From Adiantum capillus-veneris (taxonomy: Eukaryota > Streptophyta > Polypodiopsida > Polypodiales > Pteridaceae): a stretch of DNA of 64,000 nt. This document shows, in pieces, positions 1 to 11,521 of the stretch (positions are counted from its first letter, which is position 1; each line of letters starts with the position of its first letter). The stretch spans positions 82,780,843 through 82,844,842 of the forward strand of contig CM043950.1 of assembly GCA_014529385.2 (NCBI GenBank), read 5' to 3'. The notes under the pieces were generated by a model. The model was given only the letters and a program-made list of their open reading frames with translations, was not told where the DNA came from and ran no database searches. The translations under genes were made by a program, and so were the position numbers.

Positions 1-299
1 GAGAGATACAACACCAGAGACGTTGTAAAACCCTCCTCCGAAGGCCCCACTCTCGTCAGCGAGAGTGGTCTACTTTTGATTGCACAAAGGTGTACAATGC
101 TGATGCATGGACTGATGCAACTCGTGACTATGTCGGTGACGACGATGAAGACTTTACGGCTGAAATCGATGCTCTTCTATCTGCTGTCCCCAAGGAGTCT
201 ATGGCTGAAAATCTAGGAGAACTTGGACTGAAATCTGCAAATTTTGGGGTTGTTTTCATATGGATGAGGCTGCGTTTTGAGAATGCTGAAAAACGCTGA
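1..299 (+). repeat. Dispersed repeat R, first copy (LTR-like)
   Basis: About 300 bases that recur almost unchanged at 610-908 (offset 609), again at 33912-34210, and in part at 32054-32160. It contains a perfect 7-bp stem with a TCAG loop (ACTCTCG/CGAGAGT, 49-66) that is kept in the other two full copies. The unit ends in a short motif, GCTGAAAAACGCTG, that is reiterated downstream of the second copy. A 69-codon frame is open across it, but the same frame in the other copies shows no recognisable protein, so I read it as repeat sequence and not a gene. It may be LTR sequence, because the copy near 33.8 kb lies beside a primer binding site. Confidence 0.75.
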
Positions 300-386
300 G
301 CATCTGGGGGCACCGATCGCGATTGTACCACAAAGGCCAAAATGAATTTTGACACCTGCATATTCTGTCCCAAATTTTGTCAGTGA

Positions 387-412
387 GGTACACCGATCGC
401 GATCGGTGTACC
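387..412. repeat. Perfect 26-bp palindrome centred on ATCGCGAT
   Basis: The 26 bases starting GGTACACCGATCG read identically on both strands. A decayed relative of the same palindrome lies at 309-330. It sits between two tandem R repeats. The centre ATCGCGAT is shared with the AGTCTATCGCGATAGACT family found near 26.3-27.0 kb and 45.9-46.4 kb. The function is unknown. Confidence 0.85.
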
Positions 413-609
413 ACCACCAAATTGTCATTTGGTCATATGGATTTGTTCCTGAACTTGTGCAGAGCACATTGATGTGTTTTGTGCCCAAGGTTCCTTTTAG
501 TCCTTATGGAAGGGAGAGCCTTCCGTTCTTAATGGAAAGCGCTATGATCACAACAAAGTGAATGGACATTGTGCGTGCAAGTGTATGAGACTGAGACATA
601 GAGAGAGAA

Positions 610-908
610 GAGAGATACAACACCAGAGACGTTGTAAAACCCTCCTCCGAAGGCCCCACTCTCGTCAGCGAGAGTGGTCTACTTTTGATTGCACAAAGGT
701 GTACAATGCTGATGCATGGACTGATGCAACTCGTGACTATGTCGGTGACGACGATGAAGACTTTACGGCTGAAATCGATGCTCTTCTATCTGCTGTCCCC
801 AAGGAGTCTATGGCTGAAAATCTAGGAGAACTTGGGCTGAAATTTGCAAATTTTGGGGTTGTTTTCATATGGATGAGGCTGCGTTTTGAGAATGCTGAAA
901 AACGCTGA
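610..908 (+). repeat. Dispersed repeat R, second copy
   Basis: Near-identical to bases 1-299. It is followed by three further copies of a GCTGAAAAACGCTG-like motif (about 893, 942 and 990), so this part of the repeat has internal sub-repeats. It belongs to duplication copy A and pairs with 33912-34210. No protein is recognised. Confidence 0.8.
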
Positions 909-1605
909 GTATTGGCTGCTATGAGGCTGCGTTTTTGTTAAAGCTGAAAAACGCTGCTCCTCTTGAGGACTGAATCGCTGACTGTAGAGGGCTGAAAAAC
1001 GCTGTTTGTAGAGGGCGATAGCAAGAGGCTAGAGTCGGAGACTATGGTGATGTGTTGCTCTTGAAAACGCCAGGTTGCCAGAGAAGATGGCGATGATCCA
1101 AGCTGAAAATGTTGAGGCTGATGTGTGGCGAGGATTGGGACCAAAAACGCTAGGGGTTCCTGTTGGGGTTCTCCTGAGAAGGTGCCTCTTGACCATGTGC
1201 TCCTGCTGCCTCTTCTGCCAGAAAGTGCTAACTTGGGTTTTCTTATATATCAACTTAGCAAAATTTCCCTACCTACTTTTGTTGGGAAGTCACTTAAAAA
1301 TACTAAGTGAAAATTACCAAAAATAGGAAAAATAGGCTAAATGCACTGGAAAATTTCCCTAACTGAATCTGATGGATTCTGAAGGGAATACTGATGATCA
1401 TGTTGTGTGCAACCAGAGGATATGCATCTATACCAAGTGACTGGGCATGCACTGTCTACGAATAGACTCACAAAAGTGCCAGATCACTTCTAAATCTAGA
1501 CTGACTGAACTGACTGAACCCTAATCATGTTGTAGCTTGTCCACAGACACATAGGGCTGGATGTGTCACGTGACAAAAAGCTTGCAATGGCATTGTATCC
1601 TTATT

Positions 1606-2193
1606 TAAAGGCCAAGAGATTCATGCTGATATCGCTAAAAAAGGAATGGAAAACGATCTAGTTGTTGGCAGCACCTTAATTGATATGTACACAAAGTGTT
1701 CTTCATTTGTAGGTGCGCAAGCAGTATTGGAGACGCTTCTTGCTCAGAAGATGGTCTCATGGACTGGGTCAAATTCTGATTATGTAGAACATTGGGTATG
1801 CTTGTGGCAACATAGGAGAGTTGATGAGAGGGGGAGAGCTACATGCTGAGATCAGCAAGCAAGGGTTATTGGAGAATCACCTTGTGCTGGAAATGTTTTG
1901 GTGTATATGTATGTTAAGTGTCGTGTGCTTGCAAAAATGCAAGAAGTATTTGATAAGCTACTGATACAGGATGTGGCCTCCTGGATGACACTTATTGATG
2001 GTTATGCATAGCTTGAGCTCGATGATGAAGCCAATGTTGCTATGGAAGAATGTGAAATAATGGCTTTCTGCCAAAGAAAGTGACTTTTTCTTCCGTCTTG
2101 AAAGCCCGCTTGAGGGAACTGTTCACGGCACGCAGGATTCTGGCTTTGACTAAGAGATTGGCATGGATCACCTTTCTAGGGGTGAATTTGTGA
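1606..2193 (+). pseudogene. PPR protein fragment (PLS type), copy A
   Basis: Translated pieces show the PPR signature: an S-type motif (DLVVGSTLIDMYTKC... VVSW-like) near 1648-1760, then a second motif with YVKC and EVFDKLL near 1900-1975, then an L-type stretch ending in KARLRELFTARK near 2095-2150. PPR proteins are RNA-binding factors of plant organelles. The frame is broken by a TGA after 1849, another stop near 2008, and frame changes. Only two or three motifs remain of what is normally a protein of ten or more. The same fragment is present in copy B (34967-35553), so it was already a fragment when the block duplicated. This is captured or decayed host gene material, not a working gene. 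Confidence 0.75.
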
Positions 2194-2199
2194 CTGGCC

Positions 2200-4479
2200 A
2201 AACGAACGCATGGATCAAATGCATCTATGACCTCGATGCAAAAACCCTAACCCTAAAACCCATCATACTTGGTTGTTTACTCAACAAACATCCCTTGGTT
2301 ACTTGCCCCTCACTCCCCAACGAGCGTTTTTTTTAGCTTCTAAATTGCATAAATGATGCACAAGAATGTACCTTGGTGCTAATGCAATTATAACAATACC
2401 TTCATTGCATGGAGCGAATGACGACGTGGGACTGAAAGTCGCTCTCTTTGAGCTCCAACCTTGCTCTACCTGATAGCTCTAGGTTACTCCTACAACAATG
2501 AGGCACCTCTTGGGCTGATTTGAGATGACTTCTAGCCACTGGATCTTGCTTTTATGGGCTGAAAACTGTTGCTCATTGGCTCAGAACTGCAACTTCTTGG
2601 ACTGATCTGAATTGGAGTCTTTTTGCTACTATTTTGATGTCCTCTTGATGTTCAAATGATGGTTGATTATTACCATATCTAAGATCTTCCCTATGGCTAC
2701 AAAACACATTCAATTATGGCTGATTTCTATATGTCTTTGAGGCTTCGTTTGACACTAGAATTGGGCTGAAAACTGTAGCTAAATATGGTTGCTCCACAAT
2801 TGCAAAAGCACTAGGACAAAAAGCTTCCTAGAGACCCTTTAACCAAAAAGAAGCCAGAGGAGCCACCTATGGCTACATCTTTGTGATGCTTGCAAGCACG
2901 TTTGCAAAACACAGATGCATCTACTATTTTGATGTGATCAATGCCCCCACTTGCTAACAAAGAAAGCTCTATTGGGTAAGCTGAAATTGGTTGCTCCTTT
3001 TTGCAAGTGTGTGGCATGATCACAAAGATGCATAGTACTAGTCTAGATGATCAACTAGATAGACGTTGATTGCCCAAATGTACATGATCACAAAGATGCA
3101 TAGTACTAGTCTAGATGATCAACTAGATAGACGTTGATTGCCCAAATGTACAATCCTTTATGTAACGCTATACTCACCAAATCATACACAACAGCAACCA
3201 AATGACAAAACTGTGATTGACAAATAATGCTGTAAGAGTTAATTCTTCTCAACATCCACTAGGAAAATTAAACAATCTAGAAGACTATTTTACGAAAATG
3301 CAAAGATGAGTGTCCAATGGAAAAAACATGAATCAAAACCCAAACATTCAGCACTAAAGAACTAGCAAAAACTTATTATGTAAAAGCTTCACAAGACGGG
3401 CACAAGACAGATATCCTTCACTTGATTAATAAAGATCAAAATAATAATAATCTTGAGGATTGCAATTCACAACATTACATATCTGTCACTTTTGCAGAGT
3501 GGAGATGCCACGAGATGATACCTTTGAAAGTGTGGGTAAAGCGTTTTTTTTCTGTTGATACCCTTGATCCCACCACTCTTTGATTTGGTGAAGCGTAAAA
3601 GCATGAGATGACCAGAATTGATCGAAATGCAAAGTTGTTGAGAGTATTAATGTGGACGCAAATGAAGGCTAGAGTCTATTTTCTCCATCACAATTTGACA
3701 ATTGGGCCGCCCACGTTTGATTTTGAAAGATTGAATGTATACCCACTGCCCGGCTTAAACTCACAAGATATCCTGAACTTAGCATAGTTTAAATTACCAA
3801 AATACCCCTCTAATTTGTGGAAATTCCCAGAATACCCCTCAAATTTCAAAAATTCTAGAAATGTCCCCAATGTTTTGTCATAAGTTTCCAAAATGCCCTT
3901 CAAATTTTCCAAAATTCCCAAAATCCCCTGGTTGTGAGATTAAATATCTCCAAAGATTTACAAAATTGTAGGTTTTCATAAGAAGACTGATTGTTTATCA
4001 ATACAAGATGCTAAAACTAGAATTTGAGTTGGCTATGCACGCTTTGGAGATGAATTGTTTCATTATTTTTAGACATAATTGTCTTTTTTGTGAGGTAATT
4101 TGTAACAAATTACGTGCTAAGCAGTCAAAAAAGTTGTCAAAAAGGAAAAAGCTTAGAAAATCTTGAACAATCCAACCAAAATAGATACAATGCTATTTTG
4201 GGAAATTTCCACAAATTAGAGGGATATTTTGGTAATTTTCCCTTTAAAGAATAATACTTAAACACTAGAAGAAGTGCATGACTAAATAATAGCTCTGGGA
4301 AAAATTCAATTGTTGATACCTCTCTGTATTCTTACGAAGCTCTTTTTTCTTAATCCCCTCAATGTGGATATACATGTAGGTCAAAAGATTTTAAAATACC
4401 TTGTCTGTTAACTCACGTGATAGTATACATAAATTAAGGGTGACCGCCCTGCGATAGCAGACCAGCATCACTCAGAACT
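2200..4479. other. Non-coding part of copy A
   Basis: No gene is supported. The stretch is AT-rich and full of stops in all frames. It contains a short run of CCCTAA-like units (2241-2262), also in copy B. The only structural items are the 68-base tandem duplication (3015-3150) and a region of repeated AAATTCCCAAAATNCCC-like phrases near 3790-3920, which also recurs in copy B. Confidence 0.6.
3015..3150. repeat. 68-bp perfect tandem duplication
   Basis: Two consecutive 68-base units (3015-3082 and 3083-3150) beginning CATGATCACAAAGATG. Copy B has only one (near 36389-36456), so this duplication is specific to copy A and younger than the segmental duplication. Confidence 0.9.
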
Positions 4480-4970
4480 TTGCCACCATACATGGGAGAC
4501 TATGAGGAAAAGTCGAAAATTCGAAGGGTGCAATTTGGTATAAGGATGCCTCTTAAGTTCTTCGAAACTGAGCTTAATGACACAGAACAGAGAGAGTCAA
4601 CACTAGACCAGTACCTCTCAACAAGGTTGGAGAGTATTGTGAGGGTGAAGATGGCAACACTACTCTACCAGTCGAGTATAACAGCATAGAGACTAAGGCC
4701 ATACTTGATAGTGGAGCTGGCATTGCCATTGCTACCAAATTGCTATGGGAAAAATGGGGAAACCGGAAATACGAACAACAAGAATGAAACTGCAACTAGC
4801 GGATGGGCACGTAGAAAGTCCTATAGGATTGTTTGAGGCAATTGTGGTATCTTCATGTGGCATAGAGTAGGAACATACATTTGCCATAGTAGATTTCGGT
4901 AAGAAAAACAATTATGAAATTATCCTTGGTAGGCCGTTCATGAGGCAACTCAAGATGGTGTAGGACAGGG
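4480..4970 (+). pseudogene. Truncated gypsy protease region (copy A)
   Basis: Translation gives the aspartic protease signature DSGAG (near 4710) in the sequence also seen at 38220 in copy B, and the ILVGRPF-type end (GRPFMRQLKM) at about 4930-4965. Relative to copy B it has lost about 147 bases after 4530, which removes most of the upstream linker, and it carries several stops. Coding similarity ends at 4970. Protease cleaves Gag-Pol of Ty3/gypsy elements; this copy cannot be functional. Confidence 0.75.
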
Positions 4971-4974
4971 AGTA

Positions 4975-5516
4975 GTTCTACCAGGTAAATTCCCTGAGCG
5001 TCCTAGCATCCCATAGCTCAAGATTTTCTAATTTGAGGAGGTCCCACTCCTTCCTTTCAGATGTTGCCATCATTTTCCCTTTAAGTTGATACCTGTCCTC
5101 TGCTGCTTCTACCATGTTGAAGTCTCCGAACATAATGACCTGCCCTTGTAGGAGGTTAAGCTGTTTCCATAGGGCTGTCCTTTCTCTGGTTGAACCTCCT
5201 ACATAGACTGAGACCAACGTCCAGTGGGGGGGGCTTTGATAGCCAGAGCTACCTAGTACTCACCAACCGAGGACAAATTATGGTTAATCTTCCAGCTTTG
5301 GGGGATTCCAAGGGCGGTTCCTCTCGAGCCTCCTGTGTGAGAGGAGATACTCCAACTCTGCTCGTAGGATATGGTATGGAGCCTTTGATCTAGTGCAATC
5401 CCCTTAGTTTAATCTCCTGTAGTCCCATCACCTCTACAGGGTAGTTAGCAATCCAAGCTTTGATTTTCTTAGCTTTCTTAGGGTCCGATAACCCTTTGTG
5501 TTCCAAGAGAGGACTT
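4975..5516 (-). pseudogene. LINE ORF2 fragment: endonuclease domain
   Basis: Read from 5516 downward, the frame starts with an MKVLSWNTKG-like N-terminus typical of plant L1-type ORF2 endonucleases, then GLQEIK and, near 5100, the GDFNM motif of the endonuclease/exonuclease/phosphatase fold. This enzyme nicks target DNA for target-primed reverse transcription. There is a one-base frameshift just after the WNTKG motif and a stop near 5395. The gene stops at about 4975 where copy A begins, so the reverse transcriptase part is missing. It follows the LINE ORF1 on the same strand. Confidence 0.75.
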
Positions 5517-6593
5517 TCATCTAGGGTTTCTACGATCCTTGCGGATTTTGTTTTGAGTCTTAGGAGATGCCTGAATCTCCCAGTTGAGGGTCCTCTTGTT
5601 GTCCTTTTGCACCTCCATGGGCGAAGGGCCTGACTCCAAGGTTCCTTTTGGTTTGCGTGCTACATTTTCCTTGTTGTGTGGGATAGGGGAGACCTTGGTG
5701 AGGTCAATAGAGGTTTCTCTATCCACCTTGTTGACTTGCTCCTCTAGGTAGGTCACTTTGTTGTCATCCTCTCCTGAATCCTGTCCCATGGAGTCGGCCA
5801 CATCTGATTCTTCCCACTTAGGAAGGGAAGCGAGGATAGAATAGCGATTGGGTGCCTTCATTCGGCTTCTTACATTAGAAGGTTTTTTGGTAGGGGGTTC
5901 CTATCCTAGATGGTTGTGGGGGGGTGGGCTCACAGGGCCTTCGTTATTCTTGTTATTTTCTTTGTCAACAGGGGAAGGGGGTTTTGGGGTAAATTGAGGG
6001 TTCGGAAACACGAATTAGGAAGGTAATTATAAACCAGCAGCTGTACAAATAACTCTCTATCGTCTAGAGCCACTACCATCTCCTGGGGGAGGTCTACAGA
6101 GGTATCCATCTCTATGAGCGCCTGTGGGTGCCATGTAGGGATGTACTCCCCCATAGGTCTTCCCGTTAGGACTTTCCCTAGTTGGGCCCCAATGACTCGA
6201 AGGTGATTATGGAAGTGCAGAGGGAGGTTCGAAAACTCCACCCACATAGGGTAGTTAGTGCGGGCATCTCTTTCTGCGTTGTACTCTTTGTGCCATTTGA
6301 ATAAGCACAGGGGAGAAGTTCTTAACAGCCATTGGTCGGCGCTAAGCATCTTGAAGGCCAATTCTGAGTTTCTGAATACAAAAACGTGATTGGTTTTTTT
6401 GGAGCGCCTGGATGGTCTCCACCTCTGCACCTAGAGGACCCCAATGATTCTTAATCCACCCTCTCAGGACTTCCACAGGTGGGCGTGGCCCAGCTAGCAT
6501 CCCTATCAATGCTCTATTTTCTAGGCCAGCTTGAGTTTTGCGAACTTGAAGCAGGCAGAATAACAAGAGGCTTACCGATTGCAGCTTGTCCAA
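5517..6593 (-). pseudogene. LINE ORF1 (DUF4283-like RNA-binding protein), frameshifted
   Basis: Three adjoining minus-strand frames (6342-6593, 5930-6430, 5517-5861) together resemble the plant LINE ORF1/DUF4283 protein. The middle piece has the diagnostic W...FSNLPLHFHNHLRVIGAQLGKVL-like stretch, and the C-terminal piece begins with NRYSILASL, a phrase common in these proteins. ORF1 binds element RNA. A frameshift lies at about 6380-6420 and a second break between 5930 and 5861, so no complete product can be made. It is immediately upstream of the ORF2 endonuclease. Confidence 0.6.
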
Positions 6594-6599
6594 AGCTTC

Positions 6600-7459
6600 C
6601 TGAAGAAGTGCTTATGCCTCCTCCCTAGTTAGGGTCTGTGGGAGCTGCACGGGCGGTTCGAGAGGTAAAGCCCTCAGCAAGCGTAGGATGAAAACCTGTT
6701 GTTGTGTGGGTAGGAGGTGTCTGGGAGCGGCGGTGCTGCTAGACAATCACGCCATCGCTAGGGCTAGGGCTAGGAGCTCTCTTCAACTATCTCTATTAGT
6801 GATCTTACTTCCCCTCCATGCAAAGTTTGCAATAAAGTAAAATCGGAAAAAAAGTTGATTGGACCACCTTTCAGAAGGTGGTGCATTTAATGGCTCTATT
6901 AAGTACCATCCCACAAAAATAAGTACAATTTCAAGAAGCTATTCAAGGGTTTACTAAGGTGGTGGTTTATTCATAGGGAGAAGAGAAAAGTGCATTCATC
7001 ACTACATAGTAATTTCTTTACTACACAAAGTTTTCTCACACTTTTGTGACTAAATGTTTTTTATTTCCTTATGTGTTTTGCATATCTTACATGCCCATGG
7101 CGCATATTTCATGAACAGCCATGGTTCCTTCAACATGCGGAGTAGTGAAGCGATGGAAAAGTTGCATTGTTGAGCCAAGGGCGTCTACTTCAAGAGCACC
7201 CTCCATGGAGGTGGACATATACCACAAAATTACCTATGTGAAATGTTTGCTTGATTTTTCAAGATAACATTTGGAAGATCTCGTAGTAGAAAGCATGCTC
7301 AAAAATGTGCACTACCAAGGAGATTTGAAGACACAATCAAGCAACAAATTCCAAAACTGGCAAAGGACATGGGGTCCACAATGACACAGCGCATGGGTGG
7401 GTCGAGTCACGAGGGCACGTAGAGGTCGGGTGTGGGTGGCCCGTGAAACATATACCTAA
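6600..7459. other. No gene seen between LINE and decarboxylase
   Basis: I find no supported coding frame, RNA gene or repeat boundary here. It contains whatever promoter and first exon the decarboxylase has, but I cannot point to a convincing TATA box or start codon. Confidence 0.5.
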
Positions 7460-7573
7460 TTCATTGATGGTGTTTATATCAAGAATCCACCACGTGAAGC
7501 AATTCTTATGTTTTTAAAATCCTTTAAAAGCATAAGAGGGGCGCCATTTTTCAGAAACTTCTTAGAAGAGTAG

Positions 7574-9747
7574 GAGGAGCTGGAGCTAGCCGAGGCCTCC
7601 TCCAAATATACTATCATTCCCAAAGCTGAGCTCAAGCGCATCGTGGACGAATATGTGCGCAAGTATCACAAGGCCCTCTCCCACACCATCCCTGAACCCT
7701 GTAAGGACTCTCCTTATCCGGATGTCCCTGGCCTGCCCAACGCCTACAACATTTTCGACCTCCACCATGGTGGCCTCCCCGCTTATTGGCGGCGGCTTGC
7801 CATTTCCATCGCCAAGGCCTACCATGCCACTCAAAAGTCCACCTTCTTGGGCTACCAGTGCAACCAGGCACTCGACTACGAGGCTTCCTTTGGCAGCCAC
7901 ATGGACATGCTTGTAAGCTACTTGCAAATTAATTATAGCTAGATTCTACCCAACATCATCATTTCACAACAACAACAAGTTTCCTTCTTTAATTCTTATA
8001 GAAATATTGCATTCATGAGGTAGTACTAGAGCGAGGAAGGGACTCCTGCATAGCTATATTAGCTAGGCATATTGCATGGGGCTCCCTTAATTTGAGCACT
8101 AACCCAATATATATTCTAGTGACGCGGGTGCCTCCCAAACACCATCTATGATGTTGTTAAACGCTGTACCTGATTATAGGAGCCATTAAGGAACATATTA
8201 AATAAGAGCCTCTAAGTTCTCCATGTATGCCAAAATCTCCACATCTAATTCTTGAGTACTTTTCACAGGTGAACAACATGTATGATGCATTTGCAGAGGG
8301 CAACTTCACCGTGAGCAGCAAGTTCATGGAGCATGCCGTGCTTGACTACTATGCAGCATTGTGGCATGCCGAGCGGCCCCACTGGGACGATGTCCCCAAT
8401 TCTTATTGGGGCTTCGGCCTCACCATGGGTAGCACTGTAGGCAACCTCTACGGCATGTGGAACGCTCGGGACTACTTGGGGGGCAAGAAGATTCTTGTTG
8501 ACGACAAGGCATACGAAATTGTGACAAGGAAGGGGGAAGGAGGCGCCCTAGTGAGCACACAATTCAGCGTCCCCCGCCTTGTGTACCACACTGCCCCAAC
8601 GCCAAAAGACAACCCACATGCCTTCACACCCATTGCCTTTTACTCGGTGGACACCCACTACTCTATCGCCAAGGCTGTGACAATGCTACAGGTCCGCACT
8701 TTCTATTCTGAAGGCATGCAAAACTACCGTGGGAAATGTCCCCTCAAGGGGTGTCCTCATGCGGAATGGCCGGCAGAGGTCCCTTCCCTCGAATCGGGTG
8801 CAATGGACCTCGATGCTCTGTCTATGCTTGTGGAGTTCTTCGCCTCGCACGGATACCCCATATTCATCTGCTTCAACTACGACACCACTTTCAAAGGTGC
8901 CTATGATGATGTTGCTCTTGCTTGCACCAAGCTAGAGCCCATCCTAAAGAAATACAACTTGCTAGAGAGGGTGGTGCACTATGAAGAGGAAGACCCCACC
9001 AAGTTTGATGTCAGGACGGGGTATTGGTTTCATGTCGATGGTGCTCTCGGGGCGGCTTACATGCCCTACATAGAGATGGCATATGAAGGAGGCCATGTGA
9101 CTCAGAGGGGGCCCAACTTCGATTTTCGGCTGCCGATGGTGCACTCCATAGTTATGAGTGGGCACAAGTGGATAGGAGCAACAGTACCATGTGGCATCTA
9201 CATGACCAAGACCAAGTATCAGCTGCTGCCCCCAGACAACCCTATATACATTGGTAGTGCAGAAACGACATTCGCTGGCTCACGCAACGGGCTATCACCA
9301 ATGCTTCTATGGAACAACATTGCACGCCACTCTTTTGAAGACCACATAGCAAAGGCACTACGATTGGAGCGCCTTGCAAAGTACACAGAGTACCGTCTGC
9401 ACATTCTAGAGGAGCAATTAGGCAAGGATTTGTATGTCGCACGAACGCCATTGGCATTAATGGTGCGGTTCAAGCAGGCGAACAATGAGCTTTGTCACAA
9501 GTACTCACTGTCAAATGAGGTTCTAGGGGAGAGACACTACTCGCATGTGTTTATCATGGAGCATGTGACGTGGGAGTTGATTGAGGCGCTGGTGGAGGAT
9601 CTATCCAAGGAGGGGGCGTTTCCACCCGACGAAGAGCTGGACGTTGCTACGGCCGCCGCCATTAATAATATAAGTGTAGGTGCAAGGGCTCCCACTACTA
9701 ACAGACTTGCTCTCCTGCCGCACCGAGGCCGTGGCTTCCACGGCTAG
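7574..9747 (+). CDS. Group II PLP-dependent decarboxylase (histidine/serine/tyrosine decarboxylase-like), spliced
   Basis: Exon 7574?-7912 joins exon 8269-9747 in phase 0 (…MDML then VNNMYDAF…), giving about 605 residues. It resembles the Pfam PF00282 family, which decarboxylates amino acids with pyridoxal phosphate. In the 8227-9747 frame the PLP lysine is in SGHKW (codon 314, 9166-9168), the PLP-ring aspartate in HVDGA (codon 271) and the stacking histidine in DTHYS (codon 144). The order and spacing fit an active enzyme. The motifs GSTVGNLYGMWNARDYL and TTFAGSRNG look more like bacterial/fungal members than the short plant serine decarboxylases, which is an inference from memory. The substrate cannot be told. 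The N-terminus is unresolved: no in-frame ATG lies between 7574 and 7900, and TAG at 7571-7573 closes the frame. An upstream ATG (7508) is cut off by that TAG. Exon 2 has no internal stop in over 490 codons, unlike every neighbour. Confidence 0.88.
7913..8268 (+). other. Intron of the decarboxylase gene
   Basis: Donor CTT|GTAAGC at 7913 and acceptor TTTTCACAG|GTG at 8268/8269. Removing it joins two frames in phase 0 with no loss of continuity in the decarboxylase alignment. It is 356 bases long. Confidence 0.85.
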
Positions 9748-10159
9748 AATAATAGTTCACTGCTTCTTCAAAATCATATGCATAAATCTATAGCAATAAC
9801 CTCATTAGTACTAAGAAGTATGCTAATCTTTCTATGCTACCTATATAGGGTAGCTACTCTAAGAAATAAGCCAGCTAAAAATAATAACGGTGAAGGGAGG
9901 CTCATGTTACAACACCTCGAAGCGCTCAATTGAAGCTCACAATATTAAGTTAAAGAGGGAGAGATGTACCATGGCTTTCATTCATTATCCGTGATCATCG
10001 TCTGAGATGAACCATCCTATTTACAGTCCATCCCATATATATTAGAGAGTACTACTCTCCTATAGTCAAAGCTTGTTATTATCCCATATTAAAGATTAAT
10101 GCTATTTTTCTTTCTATATTGAAGAGTAATGCCTTCTCAATCAGGTTCTAGGGACAAAT

Positions 10160-10162
<3 letters not shown>

Positions 10163-10201
<39 letters not shown>
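10163..10201. repeat. (TC)n microsatellite
   Basis: About 39 bases of uninterrupted TC dinucleotide. Confidence 0.97.
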
Positions 10202-10207
<6 letters not shown>

Positions 10208-11502
10208 TTCACGACATAATTGTTTGCCCTCCATTATTGATGGGTCCTTAAATGCTTCTCCTCTTTAATATTGGCTCCACTATTGAAGGGTCACTTTCGT
10301 TTTTGCATATATAGTGAGTTGGGAGATTCATCAACTTCAAGAAACATAGATATGTTGAATGGTCCCTCCTTGGCGACAAGCCACACTTGCAAGGCTAGTA
10401 CATCTGCACAAAAAATATCTACCCAACGCTCCCACGGTTTTGCAAGTAACTTACAACCAAGATCTCCTAATGCTTCCGTGTAGCAGAATAAAGTTGACAC
10501 CCTTTGCAACATGATTTTCTTCTCCGCTTCCATGATTAACCCCTCTCACCTCTCGACTGCTACCCCCACATTTATCCATACCTCCTCTTGATGCATCCAT
10601 ACTCATCTCATGTGTCTCATAAACTCAAGTCTCTCCAATTGCGTGCTTTCTTTTTCTTCGTTGTTTTTTTTAATGAATAGATGTGTATCTTTCATTTTTT
10701 ACTTTAAGGATATTGTACATTACTAGCTATGACATGTATATAGCTTCTCATTGTAGATTTCTCTAAAATCCTTTAAGACAATCAAGGTAACAAGCAACTG
10801 TGTGGGGGATTCCACAACTAGACATAACGACGGGGAATTTCTTGAAGAACATGACAGTTCCTCTCATTTCCTTTACAACATTATGTTGGCAACCATGTTT
10901 ATTCGGAGAGATCTCTAGACAGACTAAACATGGCCCAAAGAAAACGCAGGTTAACCACCCAAGTCCCCGCTAGCCATGGTTTTGAGCCCTTGCCTTTTTA
11001 CATCTAAGGCATGTGGGCTCTGTACAATGCTCATACATATGGACACCTTGCTCGTCGCACCTACTTATGCCACCTTATAAATCTACAGTTGTCCCTTGTC
11101 TAGGTTGAGTTTTCAGCCCAATCTAGTCCCTCGACACATCCAAGGGTGAGCGGAGCCCATAGATCTTTACGGCACTTGCACGCTATGTGGCATGGATATT
11201 CCCATGTTGGCTCCCCCCATGTGTTACTTAGTCATTAGGCTCTTATTTGGTATTAGAGCACACTTGTATTTTGGGAAAGATAGAACTTCTTTTATATCTA
11301 TTTAAATGGAGTTGTGGTAACTATTGAAGTCAATGACCAAAATATACAATTTGATGTATATATGTGGGTTGTTAAGAATGCATTCCATTGTTGAAATTCC
11401 ATTTGACACCACTCGGCTTACACAACCCACCTGGCCGAGACAGGGAACACACCGATGGAGTGAGAGGAGAGAGACTACCCATTTACCCACTCCCACAGAG
11501 AG

Positions 11503-11521
11503 ACACACACACACACACACC
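11503..11521. repeat. (AC)n microsatellite
   Basis: About nine AC units. Confidence 0.95.

Larger units (their letters stand above)
486..4970 (+). repeat. Segmental duplication, copy A (partner 33788-38494)
   Basis: This whole stretch aligns with 33788-38494 in the same orientation, from the shared start CAAGGTTCC to the shared protease sequence ending near GATGGTG. It holds R repeat sequence, a PPR gene fragment, AT-rich non-coding DNA and the first part of a gypsy protease region. Copy A differs from copy B by a 68-base tandem duplication at 3015-3150, by a deletion of about 147 bases after 4530, and by lacking about 35 bases present near 36690. It stops at 4970 where a LINE begins, whereas copy B runs on into a full polyprotein. 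Copy A is therefore a truncated or interrupted sibling. Confidence 0.9.

Noticed and set aside
2241-2262. Telomere-like CCCTAA units (also in copy B at 35601-35622)
   Set aside because: Only two to three imperfect units; too short to be an interstitial telomere, and shared simply because of the segmental duplication.
7632-7927. Open frames antisense to the decarboxylase first exon
   Set aside because: Shadow frames of a GC-rich real exon; no recognisable protein.
8962-9485. Minus-strand frames opposite the decarboxylase
   Set aside because: Arise from codon bias of the real gene on the plus strand.
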